In this document: positions 8,499 through 17,036 of the stretch, in pieces | How positions within the stretch are numbered: position 1 is the first letter of the stretch | Layout of the letters: each line of letters starts with the position of its first letter | Assembly (NCBI GenBank): GCA_900770385.1 | Contig: CAAGKK010000016.1 | Location: 17,525 to 81,524, forward strand | Origin: Clostridia bacterium | GTDB taxonomy: Bacteria > Bacillota > Clostridia > TANB77 > CAG-508 | Reading direction: 5' to 3' | DNA: 64,000 bases | The notes under the pieces: model-generated | What the model was told of the DNA's origin: nothing | Databases searched by the model: none | The model's input: only the letters and a program-made list of their open reading frames with translations | Position numbers and translations under genes: made by a program

Positions 8499-9149
8499 AT
8501 GAAAGAAGAAACAAAAGCAAAGATAAAAGATATTTTTGAATGGATATATTGTATAGTAATTGCAGTTGTACTTGCATTATTAATTAAGTACTATGTAGGT
8601 ACTCCAACAGTTGTAAAAATGTCATCTATGTATCCAACATTCAAACAAAATGAGAGATTAATATTAAACAGAATTTATAGAACAATGCATACAACTCCAA
8701 AAAGAGGAGAAGTTATTACTTTTGAATCTCCAAGTGTTACATTTGCAGATTCTGAAAATGCAGATTTAGAAAATCCTGTTGCTAAATATGAAAATGAGCC
8801 AGAAGGATGGTTTGCTAAGTTTGTATACCATGTACTAGAAATTAATAAAACAAGTTATATAAAAAGAGTAATAGCTTTACCAGGAGAGCATTTAGAAATT
8901 AAAAATAACAAGGTTTATATAAATGGAGAAGAACTAAAAGAAGAATATCTTGCAGATGATGTTATAACAGATTCTACAGAAGGAGCTTATATTGATTTAG
9001 TAGTTCCAGAAGGAACAGTTTTTGTTATGGGAGATAATAGACAACATAGTGGAGATTCTAGAAGATTTGGCTGTGTGCCATTTGATAAAATAGAAAGTAA
9101 AGTATGCTTTAGATTTTGGCCTTTAAATAGATTTGGAGTAATAAAATAA
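8499..9149 (+). CDS. lepB: Type I signal peptidase
   Basis: This membrane-anchored serine protease removes signal peptides from exported proteins. One N-terminal membrane span (about residues 12-30) is followed by the catalytic Ser in SSMYPTF (near 44) and the catalytic Lys in SYIKRVIALPG (near 124). The GDNR-HSGDSRRFG box lies near the C-terminus. The frame is open to 8448, but the ATG at 8499 is preferred because GGGAGG lies at 8484-8489 and a Lys-rich cytoplasmic start follows. Expected clients nearby are the surface protein and dacF. holB follows after 17 bases, probably co-transcribed. Confidence 0.94.
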   Translation: MKEETKAKIKDIFEWIYCIVIAVVLALLIKYYVGTPTVVKMSSMYPTFKQNERLILNRIYRTMHTTPKRGEVITFESPSVTFADSENADLENPVAKYENEPEGWFAKFVYHVLEINKTSYIKRVIALPGEHLEIKNNKVYINGEELKEEYLADDVITDSTEGAYIDLVVPEGTVFVMGDNRQHSGDSRRFGCVPFDKIESKVCFRFWPLNRFGVIK

Positions 9150-9166
9150 GATTAAGGAAAATAAGT

Positions 9167-10051
9167 ATGTTTGAAAATTTAATAGGTAATGAAAAAACAA
9201 AACAAGATTTGAAAACAGTATTACAAAACAATAAAGTTTCACATAGTTATATGTTTATAGGAGATAAAGGAATTGGCAAATATCAATTTGCAAAAGAATT
9301 TGCAAAAGGTATATTATGTTTAAACGAAGAAAAACCATGTGGAAGTTGCAAATCTTGTATAGAATTTAACAACAACAATAATCCAGATTATAAATATATA
9401 GGTTTAGAAGATGAATCTAGCATAAAAATAGAAGCTATTAGAAAAATGCAAGAAAAAGTTCAAGAATTACCTATTGTATCTAGTAAAAAAGTTTATATTA
9501 TAGATGATAGCGAATATATGACAAAAGAAGCGCAAAATTGTTTATTAAAAACAATAGAAGAGCCGCCAGAATTTGTAACAGTAATATTAATAACATCAAA
9601 TGAGAATAAAATATTAAATACTATAAAATCAAGGTGTTTGAAAATATATTTTAGTAATATAAATAATAACGAGTTAAAACAATTTTTAATGGACAAATAT
9701 AAAATAAATAATATATCAGAAAACATGTTGAGAGCTTATAATGGAAGTATTGGAAAAGCACTTAAAATACATGAAAATGAAGAATTATACAAGCAAATAG
9801 AAGCGGTATTTAATAATATTGAAAACTATAATATAATTACAGCAATAAAAAATTTAGAAGTTTTGTATAAAGCAAAAGAAAACATAAATGAGTTGTTAGA
9901 TTATATAAATGTACTGTTAATATATAAAGCAAAAGATAATGTTAAATATGTAGATTATATAAAAGAAGTAGAGAATACAAAAAGAAAATTAAATTCAAAT
10001 TGTAATTACGATATGAGCATAGATTCATTATTATTTAAAATTTGGCAATAA
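9167..10051 (+). CDS. holB: DNA polymerase III delta' subunit-like protein
   Basis: This is a clamp-loader AAA+ subunit. It has a Walker A-like GDKGIGKYQFAKEFAKG near residues 33-49, a zinc-binding cluster CLNEEKPCGSCKSC at 51-64, and the sensor region LLKTIEEPPEFVTVILITSN. The 294 residues fit HolB, though the C-terminal collar domain is short. It would load the sliding clamp at the replication fork. The ATG at 9167 follows AAGGA. ricT begins at the stop region with its own AGGAGG, the same holB-ricT order as in Bacillus subtilis. Confidence 0.92.
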   Translation: MFENLIGNEKTKQDLKTVLQNNKVSHSYMFIGDKGIGKYQFAKEFAKGILCLNEEKPCGSCKSCIEFNNNNNPDYKYIGLEDESSIKIEAIRKMQEKVQELPIVSSKKVYIIDDSEYMTKEAQNCLLKTIEEPPEFVTVILITSNENKILNTIKSRCLKIYFSNINNNELKQFLMDKYKINNISENMLRAYNGSIGKALKIHENEELYKQIEAVFNNIENYNIITAIKNLEVLYKAKENINELLDYINVLLIYKAKDNVKYVDYIKEVENTKRKLNSNCNYDMSIDSLLFKIWQ

Positions 10052-10062
10052 GGAGGAAAATA

Positions 10063-10935
10063 TTGAACAGAGAAATTATAGGAGTAAAATTTAAAAAATT
10101 AGGTAAAATATATTTCTTTGATCCTAAAAAAGAAAAACTTAATAGAGGAGATTTAGTAATAGTAGAAACAGCAAATGGAATAGAATTTGCCGAAGTTGTA
10201 GTAGCAAATAAAGAAATGCCAGAAGAAAAATTAGTAAATCCACTAAAATCAATAATTAGAAAAGCGAATTATAAAGATATAAAACATAATGAAGAAAACA
10301 AGAAAAAAGAAAAAGAGGCATTTAAAAAAGCAGAAGAATTAATAAAACAACATAATTTAAACATGAATTTAACAGAGGTTGAATATACATTTGATAATAG
10401 CAAATTATTATTCTATTTTACAGCAGATGGTAGAATTGATTTTAGAGATTTAGTAAAAGACTTAGCTGCTATATATAAAACTAGAATAGAATTAAGACAA
10501 ATAGGGGTTAGAGATCAAGTTAGAAAAATTGGAGGAAATGGTGTTTGCGGTAGAGAATTATGCTGTTGCACATTTTTAGATAATTTTGATTCTGTATCAA
10601 TAAAAATGGCAAAAGAACAAAATATAGCATTAACACCATCTAAAATTTCTGGAAATTGTGGTAGACTTATGTGCTGCTTAAAATATGAGCAAGAAGTATA
10701 TGAAGAAAAACTTTCAAGACTTCCAAAAGTTGGAGCAATAGTTAAAGTAGAAGATGAGGGAGAAGGAATAGTAGACTCTATAGAGATTTTAAAAGAAAAA
10801 ATAAGAGTAAAATTTAAAGATAAAGATGGTTTTTACTATAGAAAATACGATGCAAAAGATGTAAAAATTATTAAAGATGTAGAAGACAAAAATGAAGACA
10901 TAGAAGATGAAGAATTAAAAAAATTAGAAGAATAA
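10063..10935 (+). CDS. ricT: PSP1-domain protein RicT (YaaT family)
   Basis: In B. subtilis RicT works with RicA and RicF as an Fe-S complex that alters RNase Y specificity and affects sporulation, competence and biofilm decisions; this is family knowledge. Here the PSP1 C-terminal core carries the diagnostic cysteines in NGVCGRELCCC and GNCGRLMCCL (about residues 165-215). The C-terminus is acidic. The frame is open from 10042, but TTG at 10063 is chosen because AGGAGG lies at 10051-10056. The gene abuts holB and is followed by a ferredoxin gene 20 bases downstream. Confidence 0.92.
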   Translation: MNREIIGVKFKKLGKIYFFDPKKEKLNRGDLVIVETANGIEFAEVVVANKEMPEEKLVNPLKSIIRKANYKDIKHNEENKKKEKEAFKKAEELIKQHNLNMNLTEVEYTFDNSKLLFYFTADGRIDFRDLVKDLAAIYKTRIELRQIGVRDQVRKIGGNGVCGRELCCCTFLDNFDSVSIKMAKEQNIALTPSKISGNCGRLMCCLKYEQEVYEEKLSRLPKVGAIVKVEDEGEGIVDSIEILKEKIRVKFKDKDGFYYRKYDAKDVKIIKDVEDKNEDIEDEELKKLEE

Positions 10936-10955
10936 AATGAAAGAAGGTGAAAAAA

Positions 10956-11126
10956 ATGGCTTATAAAATAACAGATGCTTGTATATCTTGTGGAGCATGT
11001 GCATCAGCATGTCCTGTAGAATGCATAAAACAAGGAGATTCTAAATACGAAATAAATCAAGATGCTTGTATATCTTGTGGAACTTGTAGTAGTGTTTGCC
11101 CAGTAGAAGCTCCAGTTGAGGAATAA
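10956..11126 (+). CDS. 2[4Fe-4S] ferredoxin, 56 residues
   Basis: This is a small clostridial-type ferredoxin with two motifs, CISCGACASACP (residues 9-20) and CISCGTCSSVCP (38-49). Each supplies ligands for a [4Fe-4S] cluster. It is the likely electron acceptor for the pyruvate oxidoreductase encoded convergently just downstream. The ATG at 10956 follows AGAAGGTGA, and the stop is at 11124-11126. At 57 codons it is easily missed by length filters. It is probably co-transcribed with ricT and ends in a strong terminator. Confidence 0.96.
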   Translation: MAYKITDACISCGACASACPVECIKQGDSKYEINQDACISCGTCSSVCPVEAPVEE

Positions 11127-11132
11127 GAATTT

Positions 11133-11166
11133 AAAGCTGGTGGATATATATCCACCAGCTTTTTAT
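11133..11166. terminator. Intrinsic terminator between ferredoxin and por operon
   Basis: AAAGCTGGTGGATA pairs with TATCCACCAGCTTT and is followed by TTTATAT on the plus strand. The stem is nearly symmetrical, so it may also help stop the por transcript arriving from the other side. Confidence 0.9.
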
Positions 11167-11188
11167 ATAGTAGAAAATTTCTTTCTAC

Positions 11189-11210
11189 GGGCGGACACAG
11201 GGTTTCGCCC
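11189..11210. repeat. Solitary GC hairpin of the dispersed repeat family
   Basis: GGGCGGA...TTCGCCC has the same design as the hairpins that flank the 118-bp core, but no core is nearby. It sits in the convergent gap between the ferredoxin terminator and the porB stop codon. One arm base is changed, leaving a single mismatch. Confidence 0.75.
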
Positions 11211-11221
11211 CTACATATATA

Positions 11222-12172
11222 TTATTTGTTTGTTAATTCCTCTAAATCTAATAATTCTTGCCATCTTTTATCTACTTCTTTTTGGAATTCTTCTATCATC
11301 CATTCATTTCCAGGTTTAAACATGTGTTTAAATCTTTTTTGTGGTCTTAAAAATTCTTCAACAGGAAGTTTTTTTGCTGGCTTATATGTTATTTTATATT
11401 TTCCATCTTCTACTTCATATAATGGCCAATAACATGTGTCTACAGCTAGTTTATTTATTTTCATTAAATCATCTGTTGAATATCCCCATCCTCTTGGGCA
11501 TGGAGCAAGTACATTTAAGAAACAAGCGCCTTTGGTATATATAGCTTTTTCTGATTTTTCGTACAAATCTTTAAAGTTTGTCATAGCAGCTGTTTGAGCA
11601 ACATAAGGTAAATGATGCCCAGCCATTACTTTAGTTAAATCTTTTCTTATTTGCATTTTACCAGGAATTACACTTCCGGCAGGAGAGGTTGTTGTATCTG
11701 CAAAATGAGGTGTTGCAGAAGATCTTTGTATGCCGGTATTCATATATGCACCATTATCGTAACATACATAAACCATATCATGACCTCTTTCCATTGCACC
11801 AGAAAGACTTTGTAATCCTATATCATAAGTTCCACCATCACCACCAAATGCAATAAATTTTGTATTTTCATCTTTTGGTAGTTTTCCTTGTTTTTTTAAT
11901 GAAACATAAGCAGCTTCCGCACCAGATAATGTAGCTCCAGCACATTCAAAAGCTGTATGTATAAAAGAATCTGTCCAAGCAGTATAAGGATAAATAAATG
12001 TAGAAACTTCCATACATCCTGTTGCATTACAGATAACTGCATGGTCATCTTCATGTAATGCACGAAGCACCATTCTTCCAACAACAGGTGCACCACAACC
12101 TGCACACATTCTATGTCCTGCTGTGAATCTAGAAGGTTTATTTGCTATTACTTCTTTTAAATTATAAGGCAT
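11222..12172 (-). CDS. porB: Pyruvate:ferredoxin oxidoreductase, beta subunit
   Basis: This is the thiamine-diphosphate-binding subunit, which decarboxylates pyruvate to acetyl-CoA, CO2 and reduced ferredoxin. It shows the cluster-ligand cysteines HRMCAGCGAP and NATGCMEV, and the ThDP/Mg motif GGDGGTYDIG...YDNGAYMNTG. The 316 residues match PorB. The ATG at 12172 is preferred over an upstream in-frame start because GGGAGG precedes it. It follows the porA stop by a single base (TAATATG), implying translational coupling. Specificity for pyruvate rather than another 2-oxoacid is inferred from overall similarity and gene order. Confidence 0.93.
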   Translation of the reverse strand: MPYNLKEVIANKPSRFTAGHRMCAGCGAPVVGRMVLRALHEDDHAVICNATGCMEVSTFIYPYTAWTDSFIHTAFECAGATLSGAEAAYVSLKKQGKLPKDENTKFIAFGGDGGTYDIGLQSLSGAMERGHDMVYVCYDNGAYMNTGIQRSSATPHFADTTTSPAGSVIPGKMQIRKDLTKVMAGHHLPYVAQTAAMTNFKDLYEKSEKAIYTKGACFLNVLAPCPRGWGYSTDDLMKINKLAVDTCYWPLYEVEDGKYKITYKPAKKLPVEEFLRPQKRFKHMFKPGNEWMIEEFQKEVDKRWQELLDLEELTNK

Positions 12173-12173
12173 A

Positions 12174-13364
12174 TTATTTTTCCTCCCTTCTAACACCTAA
12201 ATATCTATAAGGGTCTTCTATTTTTTTACTTAAATCAAGCTTTGCTAAATCTTCGAAAACTGAATTTATATCTTCAGCCTTTGTATCTCTACCACCAATA
12301 CCATAAATATAATTTACAGTAGGTACAAATACTTGGTTTGTAAACATTGCAGAAGTTATATCTTCAAACAATGCTCCACCAGCAGCATTTAAAGAATCTG
12401 CCTTATCTAAAACAGCAATAGCTTTAGCATTTTTTAAAGCGTCAGCAATTTCTTCAGCAGGGAATGGTCTAAACATACGAATCTTTACAAGACCTGCTTT
12501 TATTCCCTGTTTTCTTAAATTATCTACAACAAATTTTGTTGTTCCAGCAGTTGAATTCATACAAACAATAATATAATCTGCATCTTGAGATTTATATTCC
12601 TCAAAGAAAGAATAATTTCTTCCTGTTAATTTTGCAAAATCTTCTGATACTTCTTTTATTACATTTTTTGCATTTTTCATTGCTTCAGCTTGTTGATATT
12701 TATGTTCAAATAAATATGCTTGTAAATCTAATGGTCCAACTGCAATAGGTTCTTTTTTATTTAACAAGTAATGTTCAGGATGATATTCTCCAACAAATTC
12801 TTTTACTTTAGAGTCTTCTATTAATTCAATATTTTCTATAGAATGTGAAGTTATAAAACCATCTTGGCAAATCATTATTGGTAGCATAACATCTTTATGT
12901 TCTGCTATTCTATTAGCCATAATTGTGTTATCATAAGCTTCTTGATTATTTTCGCTAAATAACATAATCCATCCACTATCACGAACTCCCATTGCATCTG
13001 AATGATCATTATGTATATTTAGTGGACCAGATACAGCTCTATTTACTAAAGATAATACAATAGGCAATCTAAGGCTTGAAGCTATGTAAATCATTTCCCA
13101 CATAAGAGAAAGACCATTTGCAGATGTAGCTGTCATAGCTCTAGCTCCTGCAGCTTCTGCTCCAATACAAGCGCTCATAGCACTATGTTCACTTTCAACA
13201 GCAACAAATTCGGTATCAACCAAACCATTGCTTACAAAAGTTGAAAAATATTGTGGTATTTCAGTAGAAGGTGTTATAGGAAATGCTGCAACAACATCTG
13301 GGTTTATTTGTTTCATTGCAGTAGCAACAGCTTCATTACCACTTAAGCGTTCTCTAATACTCAT
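12174..13364 (-). CDS. porA: Pyruvate:ferredoxin oxidoreductase, alpha subunit
   Basis: This catalytic and CoA-binding subunit of the four-subunit enzyme has 396 residues. The N-terminal pyrimidine-binding domain has AFPITPSTEIPQYF (residues 28-41), the hallmark of pyruvate-type subunits, then EHSAMSACIGAEAAGARAMTATS. A transketolase C-terminal-like domain occupies the last third. The ATG at 13364 follows AAAGGA. It lies third in the order gamma-delta-alpha-beta, the usual order for POR in anaerobes, 27 bases after porD. Confidence 0.93.
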   Translation of the reverse strand: MSIRERLSGNEAVATAMKQINPDVVAAFPITPSTEIPQYFSTFVSNGLVDTEFVAVESEHSAMSACIGAEAAGARAMTATSANGLSLMWEMIYIASSLRLPIVLSLVNRAVSGPLNIHNDHSDAMGVRDSGWIMLFSENNQEAYDNTIMANRIAEHKDVMLPIMICQDGFITSHSIENIELIEDSKVKEFVGEYHPEHYLLNKKEPIAVGPLDLQAYLFEHKYQQAEAMKNAKNVIKEVSEDFAKLTGRNYSFFEEYKSQDADYIIVCMNSTAGTTKFVVDNLRKQGIKAGLVKIRMFRPFPAEEIADALKNAKAIAVLDKADSLNAAGGALFEDITSAMFTNQVFVPTVNYIYGIGGRDTKAEDINSVFEDLAKLDLSKKIEDPYRYLGVRREEK

Positions 13365-13391
13365 AATTTTTAATCCTTTCTATTTTTAATT

Positions 13392-13673
13392 TTATTGCAT
13401 CGTGATTGCTCCGAATGGACATACTTTTGCACAAACACCACAACCTTTGCAATAATCATAGTCGAAATCTTCTCTTTTTTGTTCTTTATTTACAGGTATA
13501 GCATCATCTGGACAAACTGGAAAACATAAACCGCATTGTTTACATTTTTCAGATAAGAAAATTGGTTTAGAAGATCTCCAATCTCCTGTTTTAAATTCTT
13601 TAGCATTACCAGCTTTGTATATATTACCACCAATTGTTAAATCTTCTGCTGGTGTGTTAGGTGAAATTTTCAT
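13392..13673 (-). CDS. porD: Pyruvate:ferredoxin oxidoreductase, delta (ferredoxin-like) subunit
   Basis: This 93-residue electron-transfer subunit has two 4Fe-4S motifs, CKQCGLCFPVCP and CKGCGVCAKVCP, each followed by an acidic or hydrophobic cap. It passes electrons from the ThDP subunit to free ferredoxin. A short N-terminal domain with a RSSKPIF segment (residues 33-39) is normal for PorD. GGAGG precedes the ATG. It lies 19 bases after porC. Confidence 0.94.
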   Translation of the reverse strand: MKISPNTPAEDLTIGGNIYKAGNAKEFKTGDWRSSKPIFLSEKCKQCGLCFPVCPDDAIPVNKEQKREDFDYDYCKGCGVCAKVCPFGAITMQ

Positions 13674-13692
13674 AAGATGTACCTCCTTAATA

Positions 13693-14274
13693 TTAATTTA
13701 TTTGTTTAATTTCCTTAAGTGCAACTTTTAAAGCGTTCATATTACCTTCGATTACTTCAGGTTTTTTTGCAAATTTATGTTTAAAAGAACCTTCCATATC
13801 TTTAATTAATTCATCATCTGTCATAACACCAGAAATTTTAACAATTCCAGCCAACATTGGAACATTTGGAAAATATTTTCCTAGTGCATCAACAGAAATT
13901 TTTCTTGCATCTAATGTATAAACGTTTCCTTTGTAATCTTTTAATAAGTCTTTAATTTCATTTTCTGATTTTGTTGTATTAATAATAATTCCGCCGTTTT
14001 CTTTTAAACCAGCTGTTACAGGAACTGTTTCTAATAAAGTGTCATCTACTACTACTACAAAATCTGGCTCATAAATATTAGAATGTATTGTAATAGGGTT
14101 ATTGCTTATTCTGTTGTAAGCAGTAATAGGAGCGCCCATTCTTTCTGGTCCATATTCAGGAAACCCTTGAATATATTTTCCCGTATTAAAAGCAGCATCG
14201 GCTAGTAAAAGTGAAGCAGTTTTAGCACCTTGACCTCCTCTACCATGCCATCTGATTTCAATTAAATCATTCAT
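13693..14274 (-). CDS. porC: Pyruvate:ferredoxin oxidoreductase, gamma subunit
   Basis: The 193-residue gamma subunit is recognised by the opening IEIRWHGRGGQGAKTA and the segment GFPEYGPERMGAP. It is first in the porCDAB operon and preceded by AGGAGG. Together the four subunits link glycolysis to ferredoxin reduction, with acetyl-CoA going to energy metabolism or to the AdhE encoded at 18303. No fifth subunit or regulator is adjacent. Confidence 0.93.
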   Translation of the reverse strand: MNDLIEIRWHGRGGQGAKTASLLLADAAFNTGKYIQGFPEYGPERMGAPITAYNRISNNPITIHSNIYEPDFVVVVDDTLLETVPVTAGLKENGGIIINTTKSENEIKDLLKDYKGNVYTLDARKISVDALGKYFPNVPMLAGIVKISGVMTDDELIKDMEGSFKHKFAKKPEVIEGNMNALKVALKEIKQIN

Positions 14275-14335
14275 GTATTAACCTCCTTTTATGAAATAAA
14301 AAATTGAATAAATATTGCTAAATATTAGCATATTA

Positions 14336-14364
14336 AGTATATGATTAATTGTAAAAAAAGTCAA
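14336..14364 (-). promoter_or_regulatory. Promoter of the porCDAB operon
   Basis: Read on the minus strand, TTGACT (14364-14359) and TATACT (14341-14336) are separated by 17 bases. It lies about 65 bases upstream of porC and faces away from the divergent promoter at 14384. Confidence 0.78.
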
Positions 14365-14383
14365 ATTTATACTCTATATTCTA

Positions 14384-14412
14384 TTGAAATAGAATATAAT
14401 TTATAATATAAT
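14384..14412 (+). promoter_or_regulatory. Promoter of the pilin-like LamG gene
   Basis: TTGAAA at 14384-14389 and TATAAT at 14407-14412 are separated by exactly 17 bases, 30 bases before the ATG at 14443. Confidence 0.78.
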
Positions 14413-14442
14413 TTACATATAAAATAAACAGGAGAAAAAGAA

Positions 14443-15657
14443 ATGAAATTTAAAACACAAAAAGGTTCAATCTCATTATTAGTATTAATAACAGTATTAT
14501 TTTATTCTAGTTTTTTACTTTTACTTTATGCTAAAAATTTGAATAAAACTACAACTTTGGTGGAAAAAGTAAGAAACATGAAAACAGCATATATAAATTC
14601 AACTCTAGAAGATGCATATGAACAAATTTTAAATAAAAATACTCAGGGAAGTATAAAAGAAGTTTCTAGTAAAAATAATACAGATACTTCAGTATTGGAG
14701 ATTAATAATACAAACCAAGTAACATTGGCTGATTATAGGATTTATGGAGAAGAATATCAAGAAACTGAGAGTATAGAAGGAACAGGCACTCAATATTTAG
14801 ATACAGGTTTAGTAGATACAGAAGGTTGGAATGCAGAAATAGAATTTGACCTATCTAAGTTTGGATCTTCAGTATCAAAATGGTCAGAAATTATAGGAAC
14901 TAATGTACAACTAAATGGAACATATTATAGATCATATTTTGCAATAAATAATAGTCATAGTTTTGTTCTAGATGTATACAGTGATTATAATAACTCAACA
15001 CATTTAGCAGAGTTAAATAAAAAATATAATGTAAAAGCTTCAACATTTTCTGGTAATGGCTATTTAATAGTAAATGATACAACATATAAAACAACAAGTG
15101 TAACTTTTTCAGCACATGATGGAGCAGAAGAGATTAGCATATTCAAGAAAAATGTTAATGGTAAAAACTCAATAGCCTCAGGTAAGATTTATTATTGCAA
15201 ATTTTATGATGCTTCTAAAAACTTAATAAGGGATTTTGTTCCTTGTTATAATAAATCAAGAGGGACAGTTGGAATGTATGATTTAGTAAATAATAAATTC
15301 CATCCAGGAAGTGGAACAGGGGCTTTTAAAAAAGGTAATGATATAACAGAAAACAGATTATCTAATATAAATGTTGGAGATTTAATTACAGATGAAGCAG
15401 ATGCAAATAGTGGAAAATATAAAATAGAAATTAAAGTCACAAACAAAAGTGGAGAAACATATAGTAAATATATATATTTGAATAAACCTTTACTATCTGG
15501 AGAATATATAGATTATGCTACCAAGAAGGTAGTAAGGAATGATAATACAGCAGAAGATATTGAATTACCCGAAATTACAACATATAATGAATATACAAAA
15601 ATAGAAGTAATAACAAAAACAAAAACACCAGAATTAAAGATAACATACAAAAAATAA
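14443..15657 (+). CDS. Pilin-like exported protein with a LamG/ConA-like domain
   Basis: The N-terminus has KGSISLLVLITVLFYSSF, which resembles the KGSI/T-LFVL start of clostridial PilX/pilin-like proteins: a short basic leader, then a long hydrophobic helix (residues 9-29). From about 105 to 290 there is a jelly-roll LamG-like region with the recognisable stretches GTGTQYLDTG, KIYYCKFYD, DFVPCYNK and GMYDLVNNKFHPG. The remaining 100 residues are beta-rich and unassigned. Role inferred: surface display or carbohydrate contact. No type IV pilus assembly genes lie nearby. GGAG precedes the ATG. Confidence 0.7.
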   Translation: MKFKTQKGSISLLVLITVLFYSSFLLLLYAKNLNKTTTLVEKVRNMKTAYINSTLEDAYEQILNKNTQGSIKEVSSKNNTDTSVLEINNTNQVTLADYRIYGEEYQETESIEGTGTQYLDTGLVDTEGWNAEIEFDLSKFGSSVSKWSEIIGTNVQLNGTYYRSYFAINNSHSFVLDVYSDYNNSTHLAELNKKYNVKASTFSGNGYLIVNDTTYKTTSVTFSAHDGAEEISIFKKNVNGKNSIASGKIYYCKFYDASKNLIRDFVPCYNKSRGTVGMYDLVNNKFHPGSGTGAFKKGNDITENRLSNINVGDLITDEADANSGKYKIEIKVTNKSGETYSKYIYLNKPLLSGEYIDYATKKVVRNDNTAEDIELPEITTYNEYTKIEVITKTKTPELKITYKK

Positions 15658-15659
15658 AT

Positions 15660-15711
15660 AAAGTTGGATTTATGGTATTTATTAAATTATGCCATACATC
15701 CAATTTTTATA
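15660..15711 (+). terminator. Terminator-like hairpin after the LamG gene
   Basis: AAGTTGGAT-TATGG pairs with CCATA-ATCCAATT over roughly 17 bases with two mismatches, then TTTTTAT follows. It lies directly before the trmL ribosome site, so it could also modulate trmL. Confidence 0.65.
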
Positions 15712-15722
15712 TGGAGGAAGTA

Positions 15723-16235
15723 ATGAAAATAAATATAGTAATGGTAGAACCAGAAATACCACAAAATACAGGTAATATTGCAAGAACATGTGCAGCAATA
15801 GGAGCAAAACTTCATCTTGTAAAACCATTAGGTTTTAGTATAGATGATAAGCATTTAAAAAGAGCAGGCTTAGACTATTGGGATAAGCTAGATATAGAAA
15901 TACATGAAAATTTAAATGATTTCTTGAATAAATATGCTAATAGAGAAGATGGAAAAATTAAATCTAATGTATTTTTAGCAAGTACAAAATCACAAAAAAC
16001 ATATGCAGATATTGATTATAATGAATTTGAAGAAATATTTTTATTATTTGGTAAAGAAACAAAAGGATTACCAGAAAATTTAATAGAAAACAACATGAAA
16101 CAAGCAATTAGAATACCAATGAAAGAAGGCTTGCGTTCTTTAAATTTATCAAATTCAGTAGCAATAATAGCATATGAAGTATTGAGACAAGTAGGATTTG
16201 ATAAATTGAAACAAACAAGTACATATTTTAGTTAA
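15723..16235 (+). CDS. trmL: tRNA (cytidine/uridine-2'-O-)-methyltransferase, TrmL-like SPOUT enzyme
   Basis: This knotted SPOUT methyltransferase would 2'-O-methylate the wobble nucleotide 34 of certain leucine tRNAs. Visible motifs are VMVEPEIPQNTGNIARTCAA at the N-terminus (motif 1), LFGKETKGLPE (motif 2, near residue 105) and IPMKEGLRSLNLSNSVAI (motif 3, near 130). The 170-residue length is typical. The frame is open to 15672, but the ATG at 15723 follows GGAGG and gives the family's usual start. A Nudix gene follows 27 bases downstream. Confidence 0.9.
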   Translation: MKINIVMVEPEIPQNTGNIARTCAAIGAKLHLVKPLGFSIDDKHLKRAGLDYWDKLDIEIHENLNDFLNKYANREDGKIKSNVFLASTKSQKTYADIDYNEFEEIFLLFGKETKGLPENLIENNMKQAIRIPMKEGLRSLNLSNSVAIIAYEVLRQVGFDKLKQTSTYFS

Positions 16236-16262
16236 AAATATAAATATTAATAGGAGAGAAGT

Positions 16263-16820
16263 ATGCCAGAATTATTAGATACATTTGATGAAAATGGAAA
16301 TAAAACAGGAACAATTATTAAAGGCGAAAAAACAACAGACTATGTTAAATGCTGTTCATGTTTTGTTGTTAATAGCAAAAATCAAGTTTTAATTGAGAAA
16401 AGAGGAAAAACAGTCTTAGATGCAGGAAAATTAGACTTATGTTCAGGTCATATTAGATCAAATGAAACATCAACCCAAGGAATGATAAGAGAATTAATAG
16501 AAGAACTTGGAATTACTCAAGAAGAAGCAATGAAACTTAAAAAAATTGGCAATCTAAAGGTAGATTTTAATAAAGTTGGTGGCAATTTTAAATGTATTAC
16601 AGATATGTTTATGTTAAAAAGAACAAATGACACTTTAAAATTACAAGATGAAGAAGTTAAAGGTATAGAATATTATGATTTAGAAGAAGCTTTAGAGTTA
16701 ATAAGAACAGGTAAAACAAGATTACCATATGATGAAACATATGAAAATATTTTTAGAAAATTAAAGCAAGAATTAGGAATAATTCCTAAAGAAGAAAATA
16801 AAAATATTATGGAAAAATAA
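16263..16820 (+). CDS. Nudix hydrolase
   Basis: The 185-residue protein contains a perfect Nudix box, G-x5-E-x7-RE-L-x-EE-x-G-I, at about residues 62-84 (from GHIRSNE to IEELGI). Nudix enzymes cleave nucleoside diphosphates linked to another group. The N-terminal LLDTFDENGNKTG and the overall layout resemble the IPP-isomerase-like/YfcD Nudix branch, but the substrate cannot be deduced. Two cysteines (CCSC) lie at 30-33. GGAGAG precedes the ATG. Probably co-transcribed with trmL. Confidence 0.85.
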   Translation: MPELLDTFDENGNKTGTIIKGEKTTDYVKCCSCFVVNSKNQVLIEKRGKTVLDAGKLDLCSGHIRSNETSTQGMIRELIEELGITQEEAMKLKKIGNLKVDFNKVGGNFKCITDMFMLKRTNDTLKLQDEEVKGIEYYDLEEALELIRTGKTRLPYDETYENIFRKLKQELGIIPKEENKNIMEK

Positions 16821-16849
16821 GTTAAAATGCCAATAAAGGTATACATAAT

Positions 16850-16878
16850 TTGACAAAAGTAATAATAAGTAGTATAAT
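16850..16878 (+). promoter_or_regulatory. Consensus promoter of the M23 peptidase gene
   Basis: TTGACA at 16850-16855 and TATAAT at 16873-16878 with a 17-base spacer are a perfect sigma-A consensus. Transcription would start near 16885. Confidence 0.85.
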
Positions 16879-17036
16879 ATTATTTATGGCGCGTTTAAAA
16901 GTGCCCAAAAGGAGAGTGTTTATTTATTTTAAACGACAATATAAAATACTACACAAAAGAAATATTTAAACTATTTAGAATTACTTTTATAGGGTTATTA
17001 ATTATACTAGGTATTATTTTAATAAAATATAAACCT

